Part shown: in pieces, positions 1 through 8,844 of the stretch
Numbering within the stretch: position 1 is the stretch's first letter
Layout of the letters: the number at the start of each line of letters is the position of its first letter
Assembly (NCBI GenBank): GCA_014649555.1
Contig: BMTG01000011.1
Span: 248,001 to 312,000 of the forward strand
Direction: 5' to 3'
DNA length: 64,000 nt
Origin: Streptomyces globisporus
Lineage (GTDB): Bacteria; Actinomycetota; Actinomycetes; Streptomycetales; Streptomycetaceae
Translations under genes and position numbers: made by a program
The notes under the pieces: model-generated
Databases searched by the model: none
Seen by the model: the letters and a program-made list of their open reading frames with translations, nothing else
What the model was told of the DNA's origin: nothing

Positions 1-1911
1 GCAGTCGAAGACCTCGTAGTGCTCGGTCTTCAGGGCGGGGGCGTCGACCACGTTGCCGTTCTCGGCGATGTGGGCGACGATCGCCTCGATCTGCTCGGGC
101 TGGTAGCCCAGGCGGCGCAGCGCCTGCGGCACCGTGCCGTTGACGATCTGCATCGAGCCGCCGCCGACCAGCTTCTTGAACTTGACCAGGGCGAGGTCGG
201 GCTCCAGACCGGTGGTGTCGCAGGACATCGCGAGACCGATGGTGCCGGTGGGGGCGATGACCGAGGCCTGCGCGTTGCGGAAGCCGTTCTTCGCGCCGAG
301 CCGGATCACGTCCTGCCAGGCCTCCGTCGCGGCGGCCCAGACCGGGGAGTCGAGGTCGTCGACGTGGACGGCCTTGGCGTTGGCGTCGGAGTGCTGCTTC
401 ATGACGCGCTGGTGCGGCTCGGCGTTGCGGGCGTAGCCGTCGTACGGGCCGACGACCGCGGCCAGTTCGGCGGAACGGCGGTAGGACGTGCCGGTCATCA
501 GCGAGGTGATGGCCCCGGCGAGCGCGCGGCCCCCGTCGCTGTCGTACGCGTGGCCGGTCGCCATCAGGAGGGCGCCGAGGTTGGCGTAACCGATGCCCAG
601 CTGGCGGAAGGCGCGGGTGTTCTCGCCGATCTTCTGCGTGGGGAAGTCGGCGAAGCAGATCGAGATGTCCATCGCGGTGATGACCAGCTCGACGACCTTG
701 GCGAAGCGCTCGGACTCGAAGGACTGGTTGCCCAGGCCGTCGTCCTTGAGGAACTTCATCAGGTTCAGCGAGGCGAGGTTGCACGAGGTGTTGTCCAGGT
801 GCATGTACTCGCTGCACGGGTTCGAGCCGTTGATCCGGCCGGACTCCGGGCAGGTGTGCCAGGCGTTGATGGTGTCGTCGTACTGGATGCCCGGGTCGGC
901 GCAGGCCCAGGCGGCCTCGGCCATCTTGCGGAAGAGGGACTTGGCCTCGACCTCTTCGATGACGTCGCCGGTCATCCGGGCGCGCAGCCCGAACTTGCCG
1001 CCCGACTCGACGGCCTTCATGAACTCGTCGTTCACCCGGACCGAGTTGTTGGCGTTCTGGTACTGGACGGACGTGATGTCGTCGCCGCCCAGGTCCATGT
1101 CGAAGCCCGCGTCACGCAGCGCGCGGATCTTCTCCTCCTCCTTGACCTTGGTCTCGATGAAGTTCTCGATGTCGGGGTGGTCGACGTCGAGAATGACCAT
1201 CTTGGCCGCGCGGCGGGTGGCGCCGCCCGACTTGATCGTTCCGGCGGAGGCGTCGGCGCCGCGCATGAACGAGACCGGTCCCGAGGCGTTGCCGCCGGAG
1301 GAGAGGAGCTCCTTGGAGGAGCGGATACGGGAGAGGTTCAGGCCGGCGCCGGAGCCGCCCTTGAAGATCATGCCCTCTTCCTTGTACCAGTCGAGGATCG
1401 ACTCCATGGAGTCGTCGACGGCCAGGATGAAGCAGGCGGAGACCTGCTGCGGCTGGGGCGTGCCGACGTTGAACCAGACCGGCGAGTTGAAGCTGAAGAT
1501 CTGGTGCAGGAGGGCGTATGCCAGCTCGTGCTCGAAGATCTCGGCGTCCGCGGGAGAGGCGAAGTAGCTGTAGTCCTCGCCGGCCTTCCGGTACGTCTTC
1601 ACGATCCGGTCGATCAGCTGCTTGAGGCCGGTCTCGCGCTGCGGGGTGCCGACGGCCCCGCGGAAGTACTTGCTGGTGACGATGTTGACCGCGTTCACCG
1701 ACCAGAAGTCGGGGAACTCGACGCCACGCTGCTCGAAGTTGATCGAGCCGTCGCGCCAGTTGGTCATGACGACGTCACGGCGCTCCCACGTCACCTCGTC
1801 GTACGGATGCACGCCGGGGTTGGTATGGATGCGCTCGATACGCAGACCCTTGCTCGCCTTGGCGCCCTTGGTGCGGGAACCTCGTGCCGGGCCGCTCGCC
1901 GTCTCTGTCAT
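1..1911 (-). CDS. nrdJ: Adenosylcobalamin-dependent (class II) ribonucleotide reductase NrdJ, C-terminal part outside window
   Basis: Reduces ribonucleotides to deoxyribonucleotides with coenzyme B12, supplying dNTPs without oxygen-dependent radical generation. The frame is open from an ATG at 1911 (GGGAGG five bases upstream) to the left edge, giving the N-terminal 637 residues; class II enzymes of this type are usually about 950 residues. Visible landmarks are Cys160 (in ACFIL), a glycine-rich GGSGAG stretch, and Cys366 in NPCSEY, the motif carrying the substrate-radical cysteine, followed by SCNLASLNL. nrdR lies 166 bp upstream on the same strand, so the two are probably cotranscribed and repressed by NrdR. 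The C-terminal redox cysteines cannot be checked. The family call is confident; cofactor use is inferred from similarity to actinobacterial NrdJ. Confidence 0.95.
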   Translation of the reverse strand, partial: MTETASGPARGSRTKGAKASKGLRIERIHTNPGVHPYDEVTWERRDVVMTNWRDGSINFEQRGVEFPDFWSVNAVNIVTSKYFRGAVGTPQRETGLKQLIDRIVKTYRKAGEDYSYFASPADAEIFEHELAYALLHQIFSFNSPVWFNVGTPQPQQVSACFILAVDDSMESILDWYKEEGMIFKGGSGAGLNLSRIRSSKELLSSGGNASGPVSFMRGADASAGTIKSGGATRRAAKMVILDVDHPDIENFIETKVKEEEKIRALRDAGFDMDLGGDDITSVQYQNANNSVRVNDEFMKAVESGGKFGLRARMTGDVIEEVEAKSLFRKMAEAAWACADPGIQYDDTINAWHTCPESGRINGSNPCSEYMHLDNTSCNLASLNLMKFLKDDGLGNQSFESERFAKVVELVITAMDISICFADFPTQKIGENTRAFRQLGIGYANLGALLMATGHAYDSDGGRALAGAITSLMTGTSYRRSAELAAVVGPYDGYARNAEPHQRVMKQHSDANAKAVHVDDLDSPVWAAATEAWQDVIRLGAKNGFRNAQASVIAPTGTIGLAMSCDTTGLEPDLALVKFKKLVGGGSMQIVNGTVPQALRRLGYQPEQIEAIVAHIAENGNVVDAPALKTEHYEVFDC

Positions 1912-2077
1912 GCCGCCTCCCATATGTGGGCGAAAACGCCCTGAAGTGCCCAGATCTTCCCAGGCACAATGTGTGTCCGTTGCCCCGTGGGCCGCACTCG
2001 GCCACGGGAACAGGTCTTCGTTCGCCCGGCCATCGGTCGGCGGAGGTGACTCCGGACCGTGACGGGCGGGGTACCGC

Positions 2078-2590
2078 TCAGTCGGCGGCAATGGCGGGCG
2101 CGGGGACCTCAAGGGTCTCGCCGCTCCCGCAGTCCTCCGCGGAAGGCCGCTGCGCACGCAGTTCCACGATGGCGGCCTCGAAGTCTTCCAGGGAATCGAA
2201 CGCCCGGTACACGGACGCGAAGCGCAGGTACGCGACGAGGTCGAGTTCCTGCAGGGGGCCGAGGATGGCCAGTCCCACGTCGTGGGTGGTCAGTTCGGCG
2301 CTGCCGGTGGCGCGCACCGCCTCCTCGACCCGCTGGCCGAGTTTGGCGAGGGCGTCCTCCGTGACGGGCCGTCCCTGGCATGCCTTGCGGACGCCGGAGA
2401 TGACCTTGGTACGGCTGAAGGGTTCGGTCACGCCGCTGCGCTTGACCACCATCAGCGAGCAGGTCTCCACCGTGGTGAAGCGACGGGAACAGTCGGGGCA
2501 CTGCCGGCGGCGACGGATCGACGTCCCGTCGTCGGTGGTGCGACTGTCGACGACCCTGCTGTCGGGGTGCCTGCAGAAGGGGCAGTGCAT
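2078..2590 (-). CDS. nrdR: Transcriptional repressor NrdR
   Basis: Nucleotide-sensing repressor of ribonucleotide reductase genes. The 170-residue protein has a zinc ribbon formed by Cys3, Cys6, Cys31 and Cys34 (CPFC and CPDC), followed by an ATP-cone domain at about residues 46-136, which is the whole known NrdR architecture at the usual length. The frame remains open well upstream, but the ATG at 2590 is chosen because it begins MHCPFC, the conserved NrdR N-terminus, and a GGGAG ribosome binding site precedes it. It lies upstream of nrdJ on the same strand. Two NrdR-box-like sites in its own promoter region suggest autoregulation together with nrdJ. Confidence 0.96.
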   Translation of the reverse strand: MHCPFCRHPDSRVVDSRTTDDGTSIRRRRQCPDCSRRFTTVETCSLMVVKRSGVTEPFSRTKVISGVRKACQGRPVTEDALAKLGQRVEEAVRATGSAELTTHDVGLAILGPLQELDLVAYLRFASVYRAFDSLEDFEAAIVELRAQRPSAEDCGSGETLEVPAPAIAAD

Positions 2591-2701
2591 TGCTCCCAAC
2601 CCTCCTTCACGCGCACGACTGAATAGCCTCTTCAGGGCCTTGTCCGGCCCCTGGAAGCAGTCCCCAGCATAGGCGATGACCACGGCGCGATTGAACCGAG
2701 A

Positions 2702-2748
2702 CCACAACTTCTGGGCGACTGAGGCAATCCAACCACTAGATCTAGGGT
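2702..2748. promoter_or_regulatory. Pair of NrdR-box-like operators upstream of nrdR
   Basis: Two sites fit the core pattern C-H-A-N-N-T-C-T-N-G that I recall for Streptomyces NrdR boxes: CAACTTCTGG at 2705-2714 and CTAGATCTAG at 2736-2745. They are exactly 31 bp apart, about three helical turns, as expected for cooperative binding of NrdR. The second is a perfect palindrome. The rest of the 2591-3091 intergenic region holds the nrdR promoter and, at its right end, the lexA promoter; nothing else was recognised in it. Confidence 0.72.
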
Positions 2749-3015
2749 CGGGTCGCGTTTTCGGCCCCATCGCGTGTCGCGCGCCGGATGCCGCCGCGAG
2801 GTCGCCCGGGAGCGCGGACCAGAGAAGAGGGTACGGGAAACGCGGGGGCGCCGAGCCGCCGGGGCTTCGGCGTCCGGGCCCGGATGAAAGACTCTGCACA
2901 CAGGTCCGGATGAAAGACTGGGGCCGGTGCCGCGAGAGGGTCGCCGCACGACCTCCGTCACGCCGCTCATACACCTGTCGACAGCACTGCGGCACCCCTT
3001 TATTCGTTTTTCACT

Positions 3016-3056
3016 CGAACGTGTGTTTGGCGCAACCTTTCGAAAGCTACTACCGT
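3016..3056 (+). promoter_or_regulatory. lexA promoter with overlapping SOS box
   Basis: The site CGAACGTGTGTTTG (3016-3029) matches the Gram-positive LexA operator CGAAC-N4-GTTCG with one mismatch in the right half. A -35-like TTGGCG (3027-3032) overlaps its end, and 18 bp further on is TACCGT (3051-3056), a TANNNT-type -10. LexA bound here would block RNA polymerase, giving negative autoregulation. The predicted transcription start near 3063 leaves a short leader with a GAGAGGGG Shine-Dalgarno before the GTG at 3092. Confidence 0.7.
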
Positions 3057-3091
3057 TGTCCAGCTAGGGAGAACATTCGAGAGGGGCCGAC

Positions 3092-3889
3092 GTGACCACC
3101 ACCGCAGACAGTGCCACCATCACCGCCCGGGACCACCGCTCCCAGAGCCGACTTGAGCCGGTGCATGCCATGAATGACTCAGTCACGAACACGGACGGGC
3201 CCGAGCCCGCACGCCCCGGGCGTTCCATGCCCGGCAGGCCTCCCGGCATCCGGGCGGACAGCTCGGGGCTCACGGACCGGCAGCGGCGGGTCATCGAGGT
3301 CATCCGCGACTCCGTGCAGCGGCGGGGTTACCCGCCCTCCATGCGGGAGATCGGTCAGGCGGTGGGCCTCTCCAGCACCTCGTCCGTCGCCCACCAGCTG
3401 ATGGCCCTGGAGCGCAAGGGCTTCCTCCGCCGGGACCCGCACCGCCCCCGTGCGTACGAGGTGCGCGGATCGGACCAGCCCAGCACCCAGCCGACCGACA
3501 CGACGGGCAAGCCCGCCGCGTCCTATGTGCCGCTGGTGGGCCGGATCGCCGCCGGTGGTCCGATCCTAGCCGAGGAGTCCGTGGAAGACGTCTTCCCGCT
3601 CCCCCGCCAGCTCGTCGGCGACGGTGAGCTGTTCGTCCTGAAGGTCGTCGGCGACTCGATGATCGAGGCCGCGATCTGTGACGGCGACTGGGTCACCGTC
3701 CGCCGCCAGCCCGTCGCGGAGAACGGGGACATCGTCGCCGCCATGCTCGACGGCGAGGCCACGGTCAAGCGCTTCCGCCGGGAGGACGGTCACGTATGGC
3801 TGCTGCCTCACAACGCCGCGTACCAGCCGATCCCCGGCGACGAGGCGACCATCCTCGGCAAGGTGGTGGCGGTGCTGCGCCGGGTCTGA
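3092..3889 (+). CDS. lexA: SOS-response repressor and protease LexA
   Basis: Represses DNA-damage genes until RecA filaments trigger its self-cleavage. The 265-residue protein carries a winged helix DNA-binding domain at about residues 58-125 and a C-terminal S24 peptidase-type domain. The scissile Ala154-Gly155 bond (in IAAGGP), the catalytic Ser189 (GDSM) and Lys226 (ATVKRF) are all present, so autoproteolysis should work. The GTG start follows a GAGAGGGG ribosome binding site; the first 55 or so residues are a non-conserved, Pro-rich extension, and an internal ATG (MNDSVTN) is an alternative start. It is divergent from nrdR and convergent with the dinG-like gene. Confidence 0.97.
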   Translation: MTTTADSATITARDHRSQSRLEPVHAMNDSVTNTDGPEPARPGRSMPGRPPGIRADSSGLTDRQRRVIEVIRDSVQRRGYPPSMREIGQAVGLSSTSSVAHQLMALERKGFLRRDPHRPRAYEVRGSDQPSTQPTDTTGKPAASYVPLVGRIAAGGPILAEESVEDVFPLPRQLVGDGELFVLKVVGDSMIEAAICDGDWVTVRRQPVAENGDIVAAMLDGEATVKRFRREDGHVWLLPHNAAYQPIPGDEATILGKVVAVLRRV

Positions 3890-3955
3890 GGACTCGGCAG
3901 CATCGGTCACGGCTGTCCGGCCCCGGGACTCCCTAGGACGTCGATCATGACGTCG

Positions 3956-3983
3956 GTCCCGGGGCTTCGCCTTGCCCCGGGAC
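3956..3983. terminator. Bidirectional terminator hairpin between lexA and dinG-like gene
   Basis: Perfect 10-bp stem GTCCCGGGGC / GCCCCGGGAC with an 8-base loop (3966-3973), placed between the two convergent stop codons. No U-tract follows, as is common in Streptomyces. Confidence 0.7.
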
Positions 3984-4007
3984 GGCACAGCCTGCGGAAG
4001 GGCCCTT

Positions 4008-5978
4008 CTACGCCCCGTCCGCCTTGGCCTTGGCGTCGATGGCGGCCAGCGAGCGGCGCGCCTGGTTGCGGTCGGTGGTGTACCAGAAGCCCGGCAGCGA
4101 GGCGCGCAGATAGCTGCCGTACCGCGCGTTGGCGAGCCGGGGATCCAGCACCGCGACGACGCCCTTGTCGCCCGTCGCCCGGACCAGCCTGCCCGCGCCC
4201 TGGGCCATCAGCAGGGCGGCGTGCGTCGCCGCCACGGCCATGAAGCCGTTGCCGCCCGCCTCCTCGACCGCCTTCTGCCGGGCGCTCATCAGCGGATCGT
4301 CGGGCCGGGGGAACGGAATCCGGTCCATGACCACCAGCTGACAGCTCGGCCCCGGGACATCCACGCCCTGCCAGAGCGACAGCGTGCCGAAGAGGCAGGT
4401 CTCCGGGTCGGCCGCGAAGTTCTTGATCAGCTCGCCGAGCGTCTCCTCGCCCTGGAGCAGGATCGGCTTGTCCAGGCGCCCCCGCAGCTCCTCCGCCGCC
4501 GCCTTGGCTCCCCGCATGGAGGAGAAAAGGCCCAGCGTCCGGCCGCCGGCCGCCTCCACCAGCTCGGCGAGCTCGTCCAGCATGTCCGTACGCGATCCCT
4601 CGCGCCCCGGGGTGTTCAGATGCCGGGCGACATAGAGGATGCCCTGCTTCGGGTAGTCGAAGGGGGAGCCGACGTCCAGCCCCTTCCACTGCGGGACGTC
4701 CTCGCCCGCCGTGCCCTCGGGGGCCAGTCCGAGGGACGCGCCCACGCCGTTGAAATCGCCGCCGAGCTTGAGGGTGGCCGAGGTCAGCACCACGGACCGC
4801 TCGGCGAACAGCTTCTCGCGCAGCAGCCCCGAAACGGAGAGCGGGGCGACCCGGACGGAGGCGCCGAACCGGTCGTGCTGCTCGTACCAGACGACGTCCC
4901 ACTCCGAGCCCTGGGTGATGCGCTCGGCGACGCCGTGGATCGACTCGACCGAGGCCAGGGCCTGCTTGCGGACGGCGTTCTCGTCCTCGACCGACTTGTC
5001 CCGGGTGGCGCCGATCGCGGAGATCACCGTGCGCGCCGCGTCGCGCAGCGCCATCAGCGCGTAGCCGAGGTCCTCGGGCACCTCTTCGAGCCGTCCGGGC
5101 AGCGCCAGCTCCATGACCCGCTCGAACCCCTCGGCCGCGGTCTGGAGAGCGTCGGCCGCCTTCTCGTTGACAAGTTTCGCCGCCCGCCGGACCGCGCGGT
5201 TGACCTGGGCGGGGGTCAGCTCGCCGGTGGCGACGCCGGTGACCCGGGAGACCAGCTCATGGGCCTCGTCGACGATCAGCACCTCGTGCGACGGCAGCAC
5301 CGGCGCGCCCTCGATGGCGTCGATCGCGAGCAGAGCGTGGTTGGTGACGACGACATCCGCGAGCTTGGCCCGCTCGCGGGCCGCCTCGGCGAAGCACTCG
5401 GCGCCGTACGCGCACTTCGTCGCGCCGAGGCACTCCCGCGAGGAGACCGAGACCTGGCCCCAGGCCCGGTCCGAGACTCCGGGCGTGAGGTCGTCCCGGT
5501 CGCCCGTCTCCGTCTCGTCCGACCAGTCCCTCAGTCGCAGCAGGTCCTGCCCCAGCTTGCTGGACGGGGCCGCCGCCTCGAACTGGTCGAAGAGGCCCTC
5601 CTCCTCGTCCTGCGGCACCCCTTCGTGGAGCCGGTGCAGGCAGAGGTAGTTCGACCGGCCCTTGAGCATGGCGAACTGCGGGCGCCGCCGCAGCAGCGGA
5701 TGCAGGGACTCGACCGTACGCGGAAGGTCGCGCTCCACGAGCTGTCGCTGGAGGGCGAGGGTGGCCGTGGCCACGACGACCCGCTCCCCGTGCGCCAGGG
5801 CCGGCACCAGATAGCCGAGCGACTTGCCCGTACCGGTGCCGGCCTGGACGAGCAGGTGGGATTGGTCGTCGACGGCTTCGGCGACGGCTTCGGCCATGGT
5901 GACCTGGCCGGGCCTTTCCGTACCGCCGACGGCGGTGACGGCGGCGTGCAGGAGCTCGGGGAGGGATGGCTTCGTCAT
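4008..5978 (-). CDS. DinG/YoaA-family ATP-dependent DNA helicase
   Basis: A superfamily 2 helicase of the XPD/DinG type, thought to unwind damaged or structured DNA 5' to 3'. The 656-residue protein shows Walker A AGTGTGKS at residues 46-53 and the DEAH box starting at Asp237. Between them are cysteines (in NYLC, REC, KCAYGAEC) suitable for the iron-sulfur cluster of this family. Motifs near the C-terminus (LWQGVDVPG, GAGRLVR) are typical. It lies beside lexA, convergent, but I see no SOS box of its own. The IucA/IucC gene ends only 38 bp upstream on the same strand, so read-through from the siderophore operon is possible. Confidence 0.9.
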   Translation of the reverse strand: MTKPSLPELLHAAVTAVGGTERPGQVTMAEAVAEAVDDQSHLLVQAGTGTGKSLGYLVPALAHGERVVVATATLALQRQLVERDLPRTVESLHPLLRRRPQFAMLKGRSNYLCLHRLHEGVPQDEEEGLFDQFEAAAPSSKLGQDLLRLRDWSDETETGDRDDLTPGVSDRAWGQVSVSSRECLGATKCAYGAECFAEAARERAKLADVVVTNHALLAIDAIEGAPVLPSHEVLIVDEAHELVSRVTGVATGELTPAQVNRAVRRAAKLVNEKAADALQTAAEGFERVMELALPGRLEEVPEDLGYALMALRDAARTVISAIGATRDKSVEDENAVRKQALASVESIHGVAERITQGSEWDVVWYEQHDRFGASVRVAPLSVSGLLREKLFAERSVVLTSATLKLGGDFNGVGASLGLAPEGTAGEDVPQWKGLDVGSPFDYPKQGILYVARHLNTPGREGSRTDMLDELAELVEAAGGRTLGLFSSMRGAKAAAEELRGRLDKPILLQGEETLGELIKNFAADPETCLFGTLSLWQGVDVPGPSCQLVVMDRIPFPRPDDPLMSARQKAVEEAGGNGFMAVAATHAALLMAQGAGRLVRATGDKGVVAVLDPRLANARYGSYLRASLPGFWYTTDRNQARRSLAAIDAKAKADGA

Positions 5979-6016
5979 AGCCCGACCAGCCTACGGCGCA
6001 CCACTGACAACGACGG

Positions 6017-7948
6017 TCACTCCCGGACGCGGGCGGAGGGGTGCAACGGGTTGGGAACCGTGCCGTGGATCGCCGCGTGCGGGCGGCTGGCCCGGTCCCG
6101 ATAGCCGTCGACATGCAGGCGGTTGCGGTTGAGGCAGAGGCGCTCGATCTCGGGGGTGAGCATGTCGAACAGCTCGAACCGCTCCTTCAGCTCCGGGAAG
6201 CGCGCGTGGTGACGCACCATCTCCGCCCGGACGAGTGACCAGAAGGTGTCCTCGGAGACCCCGAGCTGCTCCTCGCACAGGGGTGACAGATAGCGGAAGA
6301 CGCCGACGAAGAGGCCGGAGTGGATGAACTGGGTGAGGAAGGACGGCTCCTCGGTGAGGAGGACGGCGCGCACCTCCTCGGGCATGGAGGCGTGTTCCGG
6401 CAGCGCGCGGGCGCTGACGTTGACGTCGTCGACGAAGTCCTTGATGGCGAGCCGTACGGGCACGTCGTTCTCGTCGAACACGACGATGGCGTTCTCGCCG
6501 TGCGGGGAGAACACGGTGCCGTAGCGGTAGAGGAAGTGCAGCAGGGGCGGCAGCAGGGCGGCGAAGAGGCGCTTCAGCCAGGTCTCCGGGGAGAGGCCGG
6601 AGCGCTGGACCAGCTCCGCCGTGAACGCGCGGCCCGTCGGATCCGTATGGAGGAGGGAGGCGAGCGTGCGGGCGCGTTCGCCCGGGGCGAGGCGGGGCGG
6701 CAGGGGCTCACGCCAGATTGCGCCGAGGAGTTCCTTGTACTGGTAGGGCGCTTCGGGGAGGTGGTCGTACAGCGGATGTTCGACGGCGACGGAGGCGACC
6801 TCGCCGAGGAGGATGACCCGGCAGGTGTCGCGCAGGAAGGGGTCGCCCTCGCACAGTCCTTGGACCCAGGCGGTGACGGCGGGGGCGGCGAGGGTCCGCT
6901 CGGTCGGCAGGCCGCGCCAGACCAGGGTGTTGAGGATGGAGAGCGGGAGCTTCACCGTGTGCCGTTCGGGCCGGTCCACGTTGGCGAACGTGCGGATGGA
7001 CTGCTGCGGGAGACGGGCGTCGCCGTCGGTGTGCAGGGCCACGATGTCGCCGTCGGCGATGGCCGGGGCGAAGAGCGGCACGATCCACTCGTCCCACTGC
7101 CAGGGGTGTACGGGGAGGTAGAAGTAGTCCCGCGGGTCGTGTCCCCGGGCTCGCAGTACGTCGGCGAAGGCGTCCCGGATGTCCGGGTCGAGCTCTCCGG
7201 CGTACAGCTGGTCGGGGGTGGAGACGTGGCCGACGCCCCGGAACTGTGCGAAACGGGTGCTGACCGCGATCCACGGGAGCCGGAGCGGGCTGCGGGTCTC
7301 GGGGGTGAAGCGGGCGGCGTCGGCGGCGGAGAAGCCGAGCCTCCCCTTGCTCGCCACCAGCCAGGGGTGGCCGGTCTGGTGGCCTTCCAGCTCCGCGTAG
7401 TCCAGGGCGGCGAGCCGGTCCGCGGTGAGCGCGGTGTGGTCGAGCCGGGCGTCGGCGGACAGCGTCAGGGTCAGCTCGCGGATGAGGTGGCCCAGCGTCG
7501 TCCCGTCGAGCCCGAGGAGGTCACGGGCCCGGGTGAGGAAGGTCAGCGGGTCGCGGAACGGGCGGGAGGCGGCGGGCGAGCCGTTGGACTGCGCGGCGGC
7601 ATGGGCTGAGGGCGAGCCGTCGGACTGTACGTCGGCGGGCGAGCCGTCGGCCTGGGCGGCCTGGGGCTGCGCGGTGATCTCGATCGACTCGGGGTCGACG
7701 CGCCAGCTGCCGTAGACGCCGCGCCGGGCGGTGAAGACGAGCGCTCCCCCGTCGTCGAGGGTCAGCCGGTGGAGCCCGCCGGTCCCGGGCACCGGAACCG
7801 GCTCGATGATCTTCTCGTAGGCGAACTCACCGAGCATTTTGGCGAGGAGCCTCGCTGCGGCCCGGTCCCAGATCTGCCGGTTCAGCTCCGCGGGGCTGAA
7901 CAGCTGCGGGGACTCGGCTGCGTCACGGCTCGTGGGAGATATCGGCAC
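6017..7948 (-). CDS. IucA/IucC-family NIS siderophore synthetase (distal gene of operon)
   Basis: An NRPS-independent siderophore (NIS) synthetase: such enzymes adenylate a carboxylate, usually citrate, and condense it with an amine or alcohol. The 643-residue length and conserved blocks (GHPWLVASKGRLGF near residue 190, KLPLSILNTL, the C-terminal SPHGENAIVV and IKDFVDDV) are typical. The GTG start has a GGAGGAG ribosome binding site. Residues about 100-125 form a linker with three DGSP/NGSP repeats, an apparent local expansion. It is fourth in a minus-strand operon after the aminotransferase, a second IucA/IucC protein and a GNAT acyltransferase; gaps are 28, 110 and 60 bp. Which of the two synthetases acts first cannot be told from sequence alone. 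Confidence 0.92.
   Translation of the reverse strand: MPISPTSRDAAESPQLFSPAELNRQIWDRAAARLLAKMLGEFAYEKIIEPVPVPGTGGLHRLTLDDGGALVFTARRGVYGSWRVDPESIEITAQPQAAQADGSPADVQSDGSPSAHAAAQSNGSPAASRPFRDPLTFLTRARDLLGLDGTTLGHLIRELTLTLSADARLDHTALTADRLAALDYAELEGHQTGHPWLVASKGRLGFSAADAARFTPETRSPLRLPWIAVSTRFAQFRGVGHVSTPDQLYAGELDPDIRDAFADVLRARGHDPRDYFYLPVHPWQWDEWIVPLFAPAIADGDIVALHTDGDARLPQQSIRTFANVDRPERHTVKLPLSILNTLVWRGLPTERTLAAPAVTAWVQGLCEGDPFLRDTCRVILLGEVASVAVEHPLYDHLPEAPYQYKELLGAIWREPLPPRLAPGERARTLASLLHTDPTGRAFTAELVQRSGLSPETWLKRLFAALLPPLLHFLYRYGTVFSPHGENAIVVFDENDVPVRLAIKDFVDDVNVSARALPEHASMPEEVRAVLLTEEPSFLTQFIHSGLFVGVFRYLSPLCEEQLGVSEDTFWSLVRAEMVRHHARFPELKERFELFDMLTPEIERLCLNRNRLHVDGYRDRASRPHAAIHGTVPNPLHPSARVRE
7570..7667 (-). 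repeat. Degenerate in-frame repeat encoding DGSP/NGSP units in the NIS synthetase
   Basis: Three copies of a short GC-rich unit around the sequence GGCGAGCCGTC, at roughly 24-45 bp spacing, encode (S/A)(D/N)GSPA in a linker of the IucA/IucC protein. It looks like local slippage expansion within a tolerant loop. Confidence 0.5.
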
Positions 7949-8008
7949 GGGGACTCCTCCGGAGGGAACCTATGAGGTTCGAGCGGTTGGGGCGGTGCGG
8001 AGAGCAAG

Positions 8009-8734
8009 TCACAGCTGGGCTCGGTACGTTCGGTCGCGGATCATCAGCGCGGCGCGTTTGTCGGGGAGGTCCACTTCGGCGGAGAAGCGGAAGCCGGCGC
8101 TGAGGAACGCGGATACGGACGGGGTGTTGCGCAGGTCCGGTTCGGCGACGACGCGTCCGCACTGCGGAAGGTTGTCCAGGACGAGGTCGGCGACGGCGCG
8201 GAGCAGGGTGGTGCCCACGCCCCGGCCCCGGTTCTGCACGCCCCCCAGGAGGAGGTGGACACCGGTGTCGTGGGGGCGGGCGGGGTAGTGGCGGGCCAGG
8301 GGGTCGAGGTCGGCGCGGTAGATCTCCCAGTAGCTCATGGGGGTGCCGTCGAGCACGCCGAGACAGGGGATGCTGCGCCCGTCCCCTTCGAGCTGGGGCC
8401 GGATGTGGTCGGCGGTGACGGACTCGGGTCCGGCGAGCTCCCAGAAGGCCGCCACGGCGGGGTCGTTCATCCAGCGGCTGACGACGGGGAGGTCGCGCTC
8501 CAGCCGGACGGGGAGGAGGGCGAACTCACCCGCCGCGGTCCGCGCGGGCGGCCAGGAGCCGGGGTCGCCCAGCAGGTCACCGGGGACGGTGGCCCGCTGC
8601 GTCCCACCGCTGCGCTCCTGGGCGATCAGCGCGAGGAGCTCCTCGGTGAGCTTCAGGTCGAGGGTGTCCTCGACTCCGGTGCTCCCGCCGTCGGGTGCGG
8701 TGCCGGGTTCCGCTGAGGCGTCGGCGGGAGGCAC
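8009..8734 (-). CDS. GNAT-family acyltransferase of siderophore biosynthesis (AlcB/IucB/RhbD-like)
   Basis: Predicted to N-acylate the diamine building block used by the neighbouring NIS synthetases. The conserved GNAT half is residues about 75-240, with the blocks PVVSRWMNDPAVAAFWEL, LGVLDGTPMSYWEIY and the acyl-CoA loop QNRGRGVGTTLL typical of siderophore acyltransferases. The GTG at 8734 is chosen because a strong GAGAGGAGAG lies about eight bases upstream. The same frame is open far upstream through the preceding gene, so a longer N-terminus containing 9-residue repeats is formally possible. About 241 residues from this start; the N-terminal 70 residues are Pro/Ala-rich and not conserved in appearance. 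Acyl donor unknown. Confidence 0.85.
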   Translation of the reverse strand: MPPADASAEPGTAPDGGSTGVEDTLDLKLTEELLALIAQERSGGTQRATVPGDLLGDPGSWPPARTAAGEFALLPVRLERDLPVVSRWMNDPAVAAFWELAGPESVTADHIRPQLEGDGRSIPCLGVLDGTPMSYWEIYRADLDPLARHYPARPHDTGVHLLLGGVQNRGRGVGTTLLRAVADLVLDNLPQCGRVVAEPDLRNTPSVSAFLSAGFRFSAEVDLPDKRAALMIRDRTYRAQL

Positions 8735-8770
8735 GGTGGCGCTCTCCTCTCTGGACCGGGTGCGGTCGGT

Positions 8771-8836
8771 GAGCTTCTCCGGTGCGGGTGCGGTCGGAGT
8801 CTCTCTGGTGCGGGTTGCGCTCGGAGTCTCTCTGGT
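8771..8836 (-). repeat. 27-bp tandem repeat between NIS synthetase and GNAT gene
   Basis: CGGAGTCTCTCTGGT occurs at 8795-8809 and 8822-8836 (period 27), with a third degenerate unit near 8771. The period is a multiple of three and, in the frame of the GNAT gene, encodes TRETP repeats, so it either lies in an intercistronic spacer or in an unrecognised N-terminal extension. Confidence 0.7.
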
Positions 8837-8844
8837 ACGGCGGT

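Noticed and set aside
19-1944. Long plus-strand open frame over the first gene
   Set aside because: It is the antisense shadow of nrdJ. The minus frame encodes clear class II reductase motifs, while this frame has Arg/Gly/Val composition typical of GC-rich shadows.
1912-2077. Cobalamin riboswitch before nrdJ
   Set aside because: The 166-bp gap between nrdR and nrdJ is too short and lacks the B12-box sequence; in Streptomyces the riboswitch is at the class Ia operon.
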